Positions 54,160-62,998 of a stretch of 64,000 nt of DNA are shown in pieces. Every line of letters begins with the position of its first letter. The first letter of the stretch is position 1. Below the pieces are notes generated by a model, which did no database searches, had not been told where the DNA came from, and saw only the letters and a list, made by a program, of their open reading frames with translations. The stretch comes from an uncultured Commensalibacter sp. (GTDB lineage Bacteria; Pseudomonadota; Alphaproteobacteria; Acetobacterales; Acetobacteraceae). The DNA lies in contig CALYOP010000003.1 of assembly GCA_945266285.1 (NCBI GenBank), positions 124,001 through 188,000 on the forward strand, given 5' to 3'. Both the position numbers and the translations under genes were made by a program.

Positions 54160-54921
54160 TTATTTCTTTTTTAGTAGTATTATTGGTTTCTCTGAAAGAA
54201 CGATATTATCGTTATATGTTATAAAAGCATTAAATTCAAGTATTAACTTTTCATTATCATCAAATATATTTATAGGGTCAGCAATTTTTAGTGAAAAATA
54301 TTTCAAATCATCAAATGTTGATAATTGCAAAGCTTTTTCACTAACATTGATTTCATGGCTAATTTGAACTGTAAATTTCAATGCCATGATATCATTAATA
54401 CTGTTCAATGATTTTATATTGAGAACATCCGATATAAACGTTAAAAACGGTTTCGAATATTTTGTTTTAAATATTTTTCTAAAAAGAAGCGCATCTAATA
54501 AAGACCAGATTTGGTCTTTTACATTACATGACGCTATTCGATAATCGGAAAAAGTCTTTAAAGCGACAATATCTTGGTCATTTATTTCGACATTATGTAG
54601 ATTGGTAAGATTATTTTCAAAAGAGAAATCTGATATCTTACAATTTATCAAACATTCCTCTCCAAAAAAGATTTTTTTCTTTCCATCTGTTATAATCTCA
54701 TAATCTTTTTCCGAATGGATATAATCCTTAAAAGCCATTTTTGCCGAAAAGGAATGGGTATGGATATTAGTTTTCACATCCATCGCCCCCAGCATTCCCT
54801 GAACTGGACAACAAACAAGGCCATATGAAAGCGCTTTATTGATGTCAAAATGTATAGGATTATAATCTCCTGAAAATTCCGCCCATGCTTTTATGTCTTT
54901 TTTTGAATAATTGACAATCAT
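54160..54921 (-). CDS. MaoC-like hot-dog dehydratase
   Basis: 253 residues. The N-terminal hydratase-2 motif is present: 'FSGDYNPIHFDINKA' with catalytic Asp19 and His24. The C-terminal half is divergent and may be a second, non-catalytic hot-dog fold, so the whole resembles double-hot-dog MaoC proteins. It would dehydrate 3-hydroxyacyl-ACP from the FabG-like enzyme to the enoyl thioester. The operon has no enoyl reductase, so double bonds could be retained. ATGA overlap with the ketosynthase gene. Confidence 0.82.
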   Translation of the reverse strand: MIVNYSKKDIKAWAEFSGDYNPIHFDINKALSYGLVCCPVQGMLGAMDVKTNIHTHSFSAKMAFKDYIHSEKDYEIITDGKKKIFFGEECLINCKISDFSFENNLTNLHNVEINDQDIVALKTFSDYRIASCNVKDQIWSLLDALLFRKIFKTKYSKPFLTFISDVLNIKSLNSINDIMALKFTVQISHEINVSEKALQLSTFDDLKYFSLKIADPINIFDDNEKLILEFNAFITYNDNIVLSEKPIILLKKK

Positions 54922-56165
54922 AGGTTCAGTTTCCTAACAATAAGCGCTGCATTTGCGCCCCCGAAACCGAATGAAAGGTTTAAAGCAACATTGACCTCTT
55001 TTTGTAAATGATCATTTGGCGTGTAATTAAGATCACATTTTGGATCAGGATCATTAAGGTTTATTGTAGCTGGAATAAAGCTATCATTTATTGCATTCAA
55101 ACACACAATCGTTTCAAAAGATCCAGACGCTGCAATAAGATGACCAACATAAGATTTCGTACTTGAAATCGAAATATCATAGGCATGCTTTCCAAAAACC
55201 TTTTTAATTGTTTCTGTTTCGTTCAAGTCATTTAATGGCGTTGAAGTACCATGGGCATTGATATAATCGATATCACCAGGCGAAAGATTGGCATCCTGTA
55301 ATGCATGAACAATGGATCTTGACCTTGCTTCAAGATCTTCGGCAGGAGCCGTAAAATCTCTTGCATCTGAATAACTACCGTAACCTATAACCTCACCGAG
55401 TATTTTTGCCCCTCTTCGTGTGGCACTTTCATATTCTTCAAGACATATAACGGCGGCCCCTTCGGAGAGGATAAAACCTGAACGTTTAATATCAAATGGG
55501 CAACAAGCATTTTCTGCTTTATTTTGTTCTTTACTTAACGCACCAAGAATATCAACATTCCAAATATTCGTATTCGAATTCAATGCTTCAGCTCCACCCG
55601 CAAGCATCATCTTCGCATCGCCATAACGTATTTTTTGATAAGCTTCGCCAATAGCCAAATTACCCGTCGCACAGGCAGCAACCATAGTATTTTGGTAACC
55701 TCTAAGATTCCAATACATACTGCACGTCGCCGTTGCAATATTAGGCATGGTTTCAAGGCTACCAAGTGGATGACCTATACCAAGTTGCTTAATTTGATCA
55801 TGTGCATCATAAGCTTCGTCTAATCCACCCCAACCGGTTCCAATTATAACGCCACAATCAAAGGGATTATAATATTCTTGAATTTTTTCTGTAGAAAAAG
55901 CACATTCAACAGCTTCCATAGCTGCAAGAAATGCATTTTTTGCAAATCTTGGCATAGCTCTTCTAAGGTGAACCGGTATTTTCTTAAAGTCTTTTCTATC
56001 AGTTTTAACCAAACCAAAATATTTCGCCTGTATTGATTCAGGAAGATTTTCCAGCTTGCTATAACCAATAGTTTTTTCTTTGATACCCTTCCATGTCTCA
56101 TGAACATTATTACCCAAGGGTGTAACGCAGCCAGTTCCAGTTACGACAACTCTATTTATCTTCAT
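54918..56165 (-). CDS. FabF-like beta-ketoacyl-ACP synthase
   Basis: 415 residues of the KAS II family with a complete Cys-His-His triad: Cys165 in 'MVAACATGNLAIG', His in 'NAHGTSTPLNDLNE' and His in 'KSYVGHLIAASGSFE'. A FabF-typical end 'LNLSFGFGGANAAL' is present. It condenses malonyl-ACP with an acyl starter. It is the first gene of a seven-gene operon in which every junction overlaps or is at most 5 bases. There is no chain-length factor partner or acyltransferase, so malonyl-ACP must come from core metabolism. Confidence 0.93.
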   Translation of the reverse strand: MKINRVVVTGTGCVTPLGNNVHETWKGIKEKTIGYSKLENLPESIQAKYFGLVKTDRKDFKKIPVHLRRAMPRFAKNAFLAAMEAVECAFSTEKIQEYYNPFDCGVIIGTGWGGLDEAYDAHDQIKQLGIGHPLGSLETMPNIATATCSMYWNLRGYQNTMVAACATGNLAIGEAYQKIRYGDAKMMLAGGAEALNSNTNIWNVDILGALSKEQNKAENACCPFDIKRSGFILSEGAAVICLEEYESATRRGAKILGEVIGYGSYSDARDFTAPAEDLEARSRSIVHALQDANLSPGDIDYINAHGTSTPLNDLNETETIKKVFGKHAYDISISSTKSYVGHLIAASGSFETIVCLNAINDSFIPATINLNDPDPKCDLNYTPNDHLQKEVNVALNLSFGFGGANAALIVRKLNL

Positions 56166-56191
56166 ACAGTTTAAATTCCTAAAAACACCAG

Positions 56192-56233
56192 TTTGATAAC
56201 CTGCATTATCAAAATTTATTTCGTATCATTATC
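56192..56233. promoter_or_regulatory. Possible Fur-like element upstream of the ketosynthase operon
   Basis: Two features lie 27-68 bases before the ketosynthase ATG. One is TATCATTATC at 56224-56233, whose reverse complement matches the first ten positions of the Fur consensus exactly (13 of 19 overall). The other is an inverted repeat GATAA-6-TTATC at 56195-56210. Position is right for repression; the match is only moderate. Confidence 0.4.
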
Positions 56234-57240
56234 GTAAAAATTACTAAAATGTAATACTAACGCTTAAGAAATATTTATACATAAAAAAAGAGTATTATTT
56301 ATATATTCTTAATATATGCTTTATATCTTAATGAAATTTATGTATATCTTTGATTATATTAAATTTATCTTGTTAATTTTTTTGTTATATTTATATTACC
56401 AATGATAAGTAAAAACTTTTTGAAATTATTTCAAAAGATATTCTGTTGTATTTATCTTTTATAGTATATAAAATATTAATATAATATGTATCAATATAAT
56501 TGATATTGAATATCTTTCTCAATTATAGATAATATACGATTTTGAAATTATATAATAATATTGGATTTCATTTTATCTTATCTATTATATTAAATTATAA
56601 AATAGATTTAACTTTAATTATAAATTTATAATATTTATTTCGTAAAAATAATAATTATCGAAATATAAAAAAATAGAAATTAGAAAAATATTATTAATTA
56701 ATTGTAATAATAAGCATTCCGCCTTTATGAATTTAAGTAATAGCAAATTAAGATATGTGCATGAAATATGGAAGAAACGCAGCAACAATCTTAAAAGACC
56801 ATTAGCCGCTTTGCTTGGATTATCCATCAATTGGACAAATAAAGAACATAAGAACACATGCATAAATATTGATTTTCTTACATCCATCAATAGCTTTTTG
56901 TATGCATTATTTTGAAAAAACGTAATACATGTTCTTAAAAGGTATTTCCGAAATTAAACGCATCATAAATGATTGCTATTTTCCTTTAGTTATCGAGTTA
57001 AGAACTTTAGATAAAAATCTTTTTCATTTTTGTTTTCTAAGCTTGCTTCAATCTCCAAAAGACAAAGCATAAAGTGCAATATCAAAAATCTTGATCTGCT
57101 TGAACCAAACGATGATCCGAACTCGAACACATTCATCGTAACGTTCAATTATCTAGTTCTGAACAATTATTCATCTTGGCAAATGATTATACGACTCAGC
57201 GACTCTAATCAGCACCAAACTACACCCATTAATTCTTTTA
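56234..57240. other. Very AT-rich intergenic region
   Basis: About 1 kb with almost no G or C in its first 400 bases. Several short frames occur on both strands (around 56.6-57.2 kb), but none has a ribosome-binding site or a recognisable sequence. I regard this as promoter/spacer DNA and possible gene debris. Confidence 0.45.
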
Positions 57241-57516
57241 TCAATCCGTCAATGGGTTAAATAGATCGTTCCGACTCCGATTAAAATGCGCAAAAGGAAT
57301 ACGAATCGGTGGAAAATCCTCTAACCATTGATCCAGTTTTCTTTGTTCATCTTTCGCTTTTTGCTCGTAATTTAGCGCATCCTGATAGCGTTCCGGCCAA
57401 ATTGCCAGATGGCGCGCCATCCATTGTAAGTTATTAATCTTTTCGATTTCGTTTTTAATCCATTTACGAATCGATGGTTCATAAAATTTTAGATTGGATT
57501 GAATATTTTTCATCAT
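57241..57516 (-). CDS. Small hypothetical protein, 91 aa
   Basis: 91 residues, soluble and charged, with several tryptophans ('IRKWIKNEIEKINNLQWMARH', 'WPERYQDALNYEQKA', 'LDQWLEDFPPIRIPF'); probably a helical hairpin. ATG 57516 has a GGAG site 7-8 bases upstream. The base composition is closer to core genes than to the AT-rich island on its left. I do not recognise a family. Confidence 0.65.
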   Translation of the reverse strand: MMKNIQSNLKFYEPSIRKWIKNEIEKINNLQWMARHLAIWPERYQDALNYEQKAKDEQRKLDQWLEDFPPIRIPFAHFNRSRNDLFNPLTD

Positions 57517-58156
57517 GAAATATCTCCAATAATGGCCACAATGGTCTTATATTGATGTTTTTGGACATAAAAAAAGGTATTTCAAGCTAAAATTTTTGAT
57601 TTTATGGCCTGATATATTAAAAAAATAATCGAACAAAGTTCTCCGATTATTAAGGGTTACGCTATTTTCATTAATATTGGTTGTTGGTTTATTGGACTCA
57701 AGAGCAGCATATTAAATTCATTTAGAAAAGTAACAGCTTATCTTATTCAATGATTGTTTTTTGGCGTATTTTTATTGGTGAAATATGGTGTTGTTTTTAT
57801 AAAAATGCTTCATAAAAAATTTTGTGATTACATCACAGCATATCTGATCAAATCTATAACTTGATTACCATGAAAGAGATGACAAGCGATAACCTCAATA
57901 AAAAATCTCTATGTCATGCTTAGAAATGATGTCGATTGAATAAACCAAAGACATTTACGCTCAACTATTGTTTCTCTGACTTATGAAACTACATTATGGG
58001 CAAGGTTTGCATTCATTATATGAAAAATTAGCCTTCAGGCGGACTTGATCAAATAGCATAGGGATAATTTATAATCGAAATTATTGTAAATTGAAGTTAT
58101 ATAGAAGATGTCTTGTTATCATTTAATCATTTCTCTCGCATCGAAAGTCAAACCTG
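57517..58156. other. Intergenic region with an orphan minus-strand terminator
   Basis: 640 bases without a convincing protein gene. A terminator-like hairpin (57619-57650) pointing to the minus strand has no visible gene in front of it, which may indicate a small RNA or gene remnant in 57650-58100. The right part carries the cvpA promoter. Confidence 0.45.
57619..57650 (-). terminator. Orphan Rho-independent terminator
   Basis: On the minus strand: ATAATCG(GAG)AAC-TTT-GTTCGATTAT followed by seven T. No reading frame lies upstream of it on that strand. Confidence 0.6.
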
Positions 58157-58735
58157 ATGAATTGGGTTGATCTAAGTTGTATTGTTTTATTAGTCTTTGG
58201 CGCGCTCTCTGGATTAAATCGCGGCTTTATTCGTGAGGTTGTCGGGTTATTTGGATGGGTATTTGCGGCTGGGGTTGCCAATCAATGGTATCCATCAGTA
58301 ATGCCCAAGCTTCAACCCTATATTCCTTCAGAAACGGTTGCGACGATAATTTCTTTTGCGGGTATATTCCTTCTGGTTTGTATTTTGATTAATGCCCTTG
58401 CAAATTTGCTATTTGGAACAACGGCCCGAATTTCGATTCTTGGCCGGGTTGATCGAATTCTTGGTGCACTATGTGGTGCGGTTAAATGTTTTGCGGGTCT
58501 TTCCGTAATTTATATTCTGGGAACCAGTGCTTTCCCATCGGCGGAATGGCCCGAAGTCTTACAGGAAAGCCAGATCGTTCCCCCCGTTTATCAAGGAGCC
58601 GTTTATATTAATGATCTCTTACCAAATAGCGTAAAAAGAAATCTTCCAGCCCCACAAATCAAAACGCCGCGGACAATAATGCCAAAAGAAACCACTCCCG
58701 ATACCGAAAAGGATCCCAATCAAAATACTTTTTAA
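58157..58735 (+). CDS. cvpA: CvpA family membrane protein
   Basis: 192 residues with four predicted membrane helices ('DLSCIVLLVFGALSGLNRG', then ~28-45, ~63-85, ~100-120) and a polar C-terminal tail. CvpA homologues precede purF in many proteobacteria and were first described as needed for colicin V production; their molecular role is not settled. The N-x-x-D-x-x...G-x-x-R-G-F pattern at the start is characteristic. It is followed by purF 144 bases later. Confidence 0.92.
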   Translation: MNWVDLSCIVLLVFGALSGLNRGFIREVVGLFGWVFAAGVANQWYPSVMPKLQPYIPSETVATIISFAGIFLLVCILINALANLLFGTTARISILGRVDRILGALCGAVKCFAGLSVIYILGTSAFPSAEWPEVLQESQIVPPVYQGAVYINDLLPNSVKRNLPAPQIKTPRTIMPKETTPDTEKDPNQNTF

Positions 58736-58879
58736 GGATTCATACTTGCTAAAAATGGTATTGGTGCTATTTACGCAGCTTCATACTTTATCAAAATACA
58801 AAACATGAAATAGCGATGTCAGAATTTTTTATATCTTGCCTGCAAGCTTTTTCCTTCAAATCCTTTCCTCGAGTTTGAC

Positions 58880-60358
58880 ATGAATTCAAATAATGTTTCT
58901 TCCTTTCAGGAAACCTCCTACACCGATGACAAATTCCACGAAGAATGTGGTGTTGTAGGCATTTGGGCAAAATCTGATGCAGCTTCACTTGCAGCTTTGG
59001 GTTTACATGCTCTGCAACATCGTGGACAGGAAGCCAGTGGTATTGTCACATTTGATGGTGAAAATTTTCACACCCATAAAGGGCTTGGCCTCGTTGGCGA
59101 AGTATTTGCAGATCCGCAAGTCATTGCCAATCTTCCGGGAAAATATGCAATTGGGCATAACCGATATGCCACAACTGGTGCAACCCAATTACGGAATGTT
59201 CAACCATTATATGCGGATTTTGAATTTGGTGGTTTGGCCGTTGCCCATAATGGAAATTTAACCAATACCGATATTTTACGGCGTTCTTTGGTTCGGCGTG
59301 GTTGTTTGTTTCAGTCGAGTACGGATAGTGAAATCTTCATCCACCTGATTGCTATTTCACTTTACACCTCTGTTGTTGATCGTTTTATTGACGCTTTGAA
59401 ACAGGTTCAAGGGGCTTATTCTTTGGTTGCTATTGCCAAAGACCTGATGATCGCGGCGCGTGATCCTTTAGGAGTAAGGCCTTTAATTTTAGGAAAACTC
59501 GCACCTACCGATGGAAAAGAAGCTTGGGTTGTAGCAAGTGAAACTTGTGCTCTTTCCAGCATGGGTGCCGAATTTGTGCGTAATATTGAACCTGGTGAAA
59601 TTATCATTATCAACGAAGACGGTATTCAGTCACTTAAACCTTTTTCGGCAACGCATAGCCGCTTTTGTATTTTTGAATATGTCTATTTTGCCCGTCCCGA
59701 TTCAATTTTAGAAAACAAAGCTGTTTATATAGCGCGCAAAAATATTGGCAGAGAACTGGCGCTGGAAAGCGCCGTCGAAGCCGATGTTGTCGTTCCCGTC
59801 CCTGATTCAGGGGTTCCTTCGGCAATGGGTTACGCTGAAGCCAGTGGGTTGCCCTTTGAACTGGGGATTATCCGCAGCCACTATATTGGACGAACCTTTA
59901 TTGAGCCCACCGATCAAATTCGCCATTTAGGCGTAAAAATGAAACATGCGACTAATCGTTCGGTTTTGGAAAATAAACGCGTTGTTTTAATTGATGATTC
60001 GATTGTTCGCGGCACAACATCCCGTAAAATCGTCGAAATGGTTCGTGCTGCTGGTGCCAAAGAGGTTCATCTACGGATTGCTTCACCACCAACAAAACAT
60101 TCATGCTATTATGGGATTGATACCCCGACACAGGAAAAGCTTTTGGCTCATACCAATAGTATCGAAGAAATGCGTGATTTGATTGGTGCCGATTCTTTGG
60201 CCTTTATTTCCTGTGATGGTCTTTATCGTGCATTAGACGAAAAAGAACGTAATAACGCACAACCGCAATATTGCGATGCCTGTTTTACCGGCGATTATCC
60301 GATTCCGCTTTCGGATTGCATTTCTAATCTACAAGTTAAAGCCAAAGTTAAAGCATAA
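58880..60358 (+). CDS. purF: Amidophosphoribosyltransferase
   Basis: First step of purine synthesis: PRPP and glutamine to phosphoribosylamine. 492 residues. A propeptide of 22 residues ends before Cys23 in 'HEECGVVGIWA', which becomes the N-terminal nucleophile of the glutaminase domain (~23-260; 'GHNRYATTGA'). The PRPP loop is 'VVLIDDSIVRGTTSRK'. Cysteines in 'RFCIFEYV', 'KHSCYYGID' and 'QYCDACFTGDYP' match the iron-sulfur ligands of the Bacillus-type enzyme. The stop overlaps the next gene as TAATG. Confidence 0.97.
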   Translation: MNSNNVSSFQETSYTDDKFHEECGVVGIWAKSDAASLAALGLHALQHRGQEASGIVTFDGENFHTHKGLGLVGEVFADPQVIANLPGKYAIGHNRYATTGATQLRNVQPLYADFEFGGLAVAHNGNLTNTDILRRSLVRRGCLFQSSTDSEIFIHLIAISLYTSVVDRFIDALKQVQGAYSLVAIAKDLMIAARDPLGVRPLILGKLAPTDGKEAWVVASETCALSSMGAEFVRNIEPGEIIIINEDGIQSLKPFSATHSRFCIFEYVYFARPDSILENKAVYIARKNIGRELALESAVEADVVVPVPDSGVPSAMGYAEASGLPFELGIIRSHYIGRTFIEPTDQIRHLGVKMKHATNRSVLENKRVVLIDDSIVRGTTSRKIVEMVRAAGAKEVHLRIASPPTKHSCYYGIDTPTQEKLLAHTNSIEEMRDLIGADSLAFISCDGLYRALDEKERNNAQPQYCDACFTGDYPIPLSDCISNLQVKAKVKA

Positions 60359-61029
60359 TGTCCCTTCCCTTACAGGGTCAGATTATTTTTGTAACGGGCG
60401 CAAGTCGTGGCATTGGCCGGGCTTGTGCCATTGCGTTTTCCCAATTGGGTGGACATTGTATTTTAAGTGGCCGCACACAAAGCGGGTTAATAGAGACGGA
60501 TGATCTTATCCGTGCCCAAGGTGGTCAAGCAACATTATTGCCTTTGGATCTTGGGCAACATGATCAAATCGACAATGTTGGTCCATCCATTGCACAACGT
60601 TTTGGCCGATTGGATATGTGGATTCATGCGGCTTTTCACCCTACGCCGCTAATGCCTTTGGTACAATTACCGGATGCCGCATGGGAGAAAAATATCGCTG
60701 TTAATCTTACCGGATGTTGGCATCTTATTCGCACTTTATCTCCTCTTTTAAACCAAGCGCCCCAAGGGCATGCTATATTTTTGCAGAATATGGCCTCTAC
60801 CGAAGCTTTTTGGGGGCCTATTGCAGCAATACAAGCTGCGTTACAAAATCTTATTGAATGTTGGAAAAAAGAAATAAGCCATCTTTCACCATTACAAATC
60901 CATTCTTTTAAACCCGTTCCAACAGCTACGCGATTACGATCTCAATTCTTTCCTGCTGAAAAAAAAGAAGCCTTGGCATTGCCAGAAACTATTGCGCAAC
61001 AAATCGTTTCCCTTATTATTCCTTCTTAA
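60358..61029 (+). CDS. SDR-family protein lacking the catalytic Tyr/Lys, coupled to purF
   Basis: 223 residues. The nucleotide motif is normal ('VTGASRGIGRACAIAFS'), but the region of the usual Y-x3-K reads 'EAFWGPIAAIQAALQNLIE'. Tyr and Lys are replaced (I and Q at the aligned places) and the NNAG motif reads IHAAF. It is shorter than FabG-type enzymes (~245). Genes like this follow purF in many alphaproteobacteria. Given the missing residues it is probably not an oxidoreductase and may bind a nucleotide or act as a partner protein. TAATG overlap with purF implies coupled translation. Confidence 0.85.
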   Translation: MSLPLQGQIIFVTGASRGIGRACAIAFSQLGGHCILSGRTQSGLIETDDLIRAQGGQATLLPLDLGQHDQIDNVGPSIAQRFGRLDMWIHAAFHPTPLMPLVQLPDAAWEKNIAVNLTGCWHLIRTLSPLLNQAPQGHAIFLQNMASTEAFWGPIAAIQAALQNLIECWKKEISHLSPLQIHSFKPVPTATRLRSQFFPAEKKEALALPETIAQQIVSLIIPS

Positions 61030-61054
61030 TTCCAACGCTAAGGATATATAGGCC

Positions 61055-61537
61055 ATGCCCAAAGGAAATAACGGAACTCCTGCAACGCAATTTTTAACCA
61101 AGGCTGACATTCCTTTTACGGTTCATACCTATGAGTATAAACATACCGATGGGGCAATCGGTTTACATGCAGCCGAAGCGATTCAACAACCACCTCATCG
61201 TGTATTAAAAACACTTATGGCAGATATTGGCGGCCAAAGTGTTTGTGCAGTCGTTCCATCAGATAGCACCGTAAATATGAAAAAACTTGCTGCTTTTTTC
61301 AAAGTAAAATCGGCGCAAATGATGGCTCCCCATGATGCAGAGCGCATTACCGGTTATCATGTGGGCGGTATCAGTCCTTTTGGACAACGTAAAAAATCCC
61401 CAACCGTTTTTGCCCAACAAGTTATTGATGAAAAAACGGTTTTTATCAATGCCGGGAAACATGGCTTTTTAATCGAGATCAATCCAAAGCAAGCTTGTGA
61501 AGTTCTTCACGCATCTTTTGCCGATATTATCGATTAG
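61055..61537 (+). CDS. ybaK: YbaK-type Cys-tRNA(Pro) deacylase
   Basis: 160 residues of the YbaK/EbsC fold. It has the conserved lysine region 'RVLKTLMADIGG', 'VVPSDSTVNMKKLA', and the late 'YHVGGISPFGQRKK' and 'TVFINAGKHGFLIEI'. The family hydrolyses cysteine wrongly attached to tRNA(Pro). It lies 25 bases after the SDR gene and could be part of the purF transcript. Confidence 0.92.
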   Translation: MPKGNNGTPATQFLTKADIPFTVHTYEYKHTDGAIGLHAAEAIQQPPHRVLKTLMADIGGQSVCAVVPSDSTVNMKKLAAFFKVKSAQMMAPHDAERITGYHVGGISPFGQRKKSPTVFAQQVIDEKTVFINAGKHGFLIEINPKQACEVLHASFADIID

Positions 61538-61675
61538 TCAGCAAATCCGCATTTACTAAATATTGCTTTTCCTCACAGATAGTTTTGTTGTTATGAGGAA
61601 ATAATCTGTTTATTTTATTCTAAATATTTTGATGGTGAAAAAATGAAATAACATTTCAGAAAGGGAGGAAAAGCA

Positions 61676-61954
61676 ATGAATGCGCTGAGAAAAATTCTCT
61701 TTACGTTGCTTTATGCTACCGTTATCGGGTGGACAATTTACCTTTTAACCGTTGATTTTTATTCAATGGCAACTTTGTCCCAAGCTTATGATAATGCGGT
61801 TAGCGTTCCTTTTCCAGTTGCTTGGGGTGAATGGCAATCATTGGGTTTAATTAACGGAATAACCTTGATCATCCTGTTATTCTCAGCCATACTAGCAAAT
61901 ACCCAGATCAAGAATCTTCATATGAATGGTCAGGCCGTTAAACCAAACGATTAA
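61676..61954 (+). CDS. Small inner-membrane protein, 92 aa
   Basis: Two transmembrane helices (about 7-27 and 57-78) with a loop containing 'PFPVAWGEWQSLGLING'. A strong GGGAGG site lies 9 bases before ATG. I do not recognise a named family. It is followed 20 bases later by another small gene. Confidence 0.75.
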   Translation: MNALRKILFTLLYATVIGWTIYLLTVDFYSMATLSQAYDNAVSVPFPVAWGEWQSLGLINGITLIILLFSAILANTQIKNLHMNGQAVKPND

Positions 61955-61974
61955 ATAATTCAAGAAAATGGATT

Positions 61975-62424
61975 ATGGAACTTTCGAAAATTTATTACAT
62001 CATAAGCCATTCCAAACCCGAAGACTGGCATCAAACCTTTGGTAGAAATCACGAAGAAATCTATGTTTACCGATTTGATGTCCTTCTTCGATTAGAAGCA
62101 CAATATGGAACAACCGTAATATCTTTGCCGCATCTTCTTTATGGTCGCAGTGATGTCAGTAAAGAAATAACCAATGATATTCCTGCAAGCCATTATCTGG
62201 TTGATGTTTTTTATGGTTCTTCGTTAATCGAACGTATTACTTTATTGGCTTTAAAAAGTCACAAAGCAATCATCCCTATTCCGCATATTATTCAAAAACG
62301 GCAGGTTAAATGGTTCGATTGCTGTATCGCTAATATTTGTGATCGGCTGCATACGTTAAATTCTTATATGCAGCAATATGAATTAACAATTTCCCCACAA
62401 TCACGCAAAGATATCGAAATTTAG
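61975..62424 (+). CDS. Hypothetical protein, 149 aa
   Basis: Soluble protein with mixed strands and helices ('YYIISHSKPEDWHQTFGR', 'ISLPHLLYGRSDVSKEI', 'RQVKWFDCCIANICDRLHTL'), three cysteines in the C-terminal part. No family recognised. Its 3' end overlaps the convergent gene on the minus strand by 4 bases, so neither has a separate terminator. Confidence 0.65.
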   Translation: MELSKIYYIISHSKPEDWHQTFGRNHEEIYVYRFDVLLRLEAQYGTTVISLPHLLYGRSDVSKEITNDIPASHYLVDVFYGSSLIERITLLALKSHKAIIPIPHIIQKRQVKWFDCCIANICDRLHTLNSYMQQYELTISPQSRKDIEI

Positions 62425-62804
62425 CTTTTTATCGCTTTGTGTTTTGTCACTTTCCCAAAGGCCTTTCGGACCATTAAGAAACATCCACCACCAAAAATCC
62501 AGCTGACAACAACAATTTTAAGCCATAGCCTTTCAAATAAACTTGGTGGTTTTTCTTCATTCAACGAAGCTGTAGAAGGAAGAAAGAACAAAATTGGATA
62601 GGTTAAGCTACAGAAAAAGCTCATTTTAGCCCACCGAACCGATCGATTTTTACGTTTTGCGCACATATAAGCCGCCGCACCACTTAATAATTGATAACCA
62701 ATAATAAGAAAAATCAGCCGTTTTATCCAGGCTGCATTTATCTCAAATGTTTTTGTTATTTTATCACTTTGGTTATTGGCTTGTAACTGCTTTTTGAGGA
62801 ACAT
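62421..62804 (-). CDS. Hypothetical membrane protein, 127 aa
   Basis: Three predicted membrane helices (about 27-48, 60-78, 95-113) with a basic C-terminus. ATG 62804 has an excellent AAAGGAGG site. No family recognised. Convergent with the 149-residue gene. Confidence 0.7.
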   Translation of the reverse strand: MFLKKQLQANNQSDKITKTFEINAAWIKRLIFLIIGYQLLSGAAAYMCAKRKNRSVRWAKMSFFCSLTYPILFFLPSTASLNEEKPPSLFERLWLKIVVVSWIFGGGCFLMVRKAFGKVTKHKAIKS

Positions 62805-62998
62805 GTTTCCTCCTTTGTCTTCTATGAATATCCTTTATGCTATGTTAATCCAAAATTATTCGATTACAAAAAAAATTTGGAAACCAAAACCAAGTTTCTG
62901 GATTTTCTTAAAATCATCATTGCTCGAATGGATCCACTTTACGTATATTGTAGGAATTAAGTTAGATAAAAGCTGTCTTTTACAATCTTGAGGTTTAT

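Noticed and set aside
57080-57140. tRNA-like T-loop (GTTCGAGTTC on the minus strand)
   Set aside because: The flanking bases do not form a T-arm, anticodon arm or acceptor stem.
56618-57260. Small reading frames on both strands
   Set aside because: No ribosome-binding sites, biased low-complexity translations, no family resemblance; typical chance frames of AT-rich DNA.
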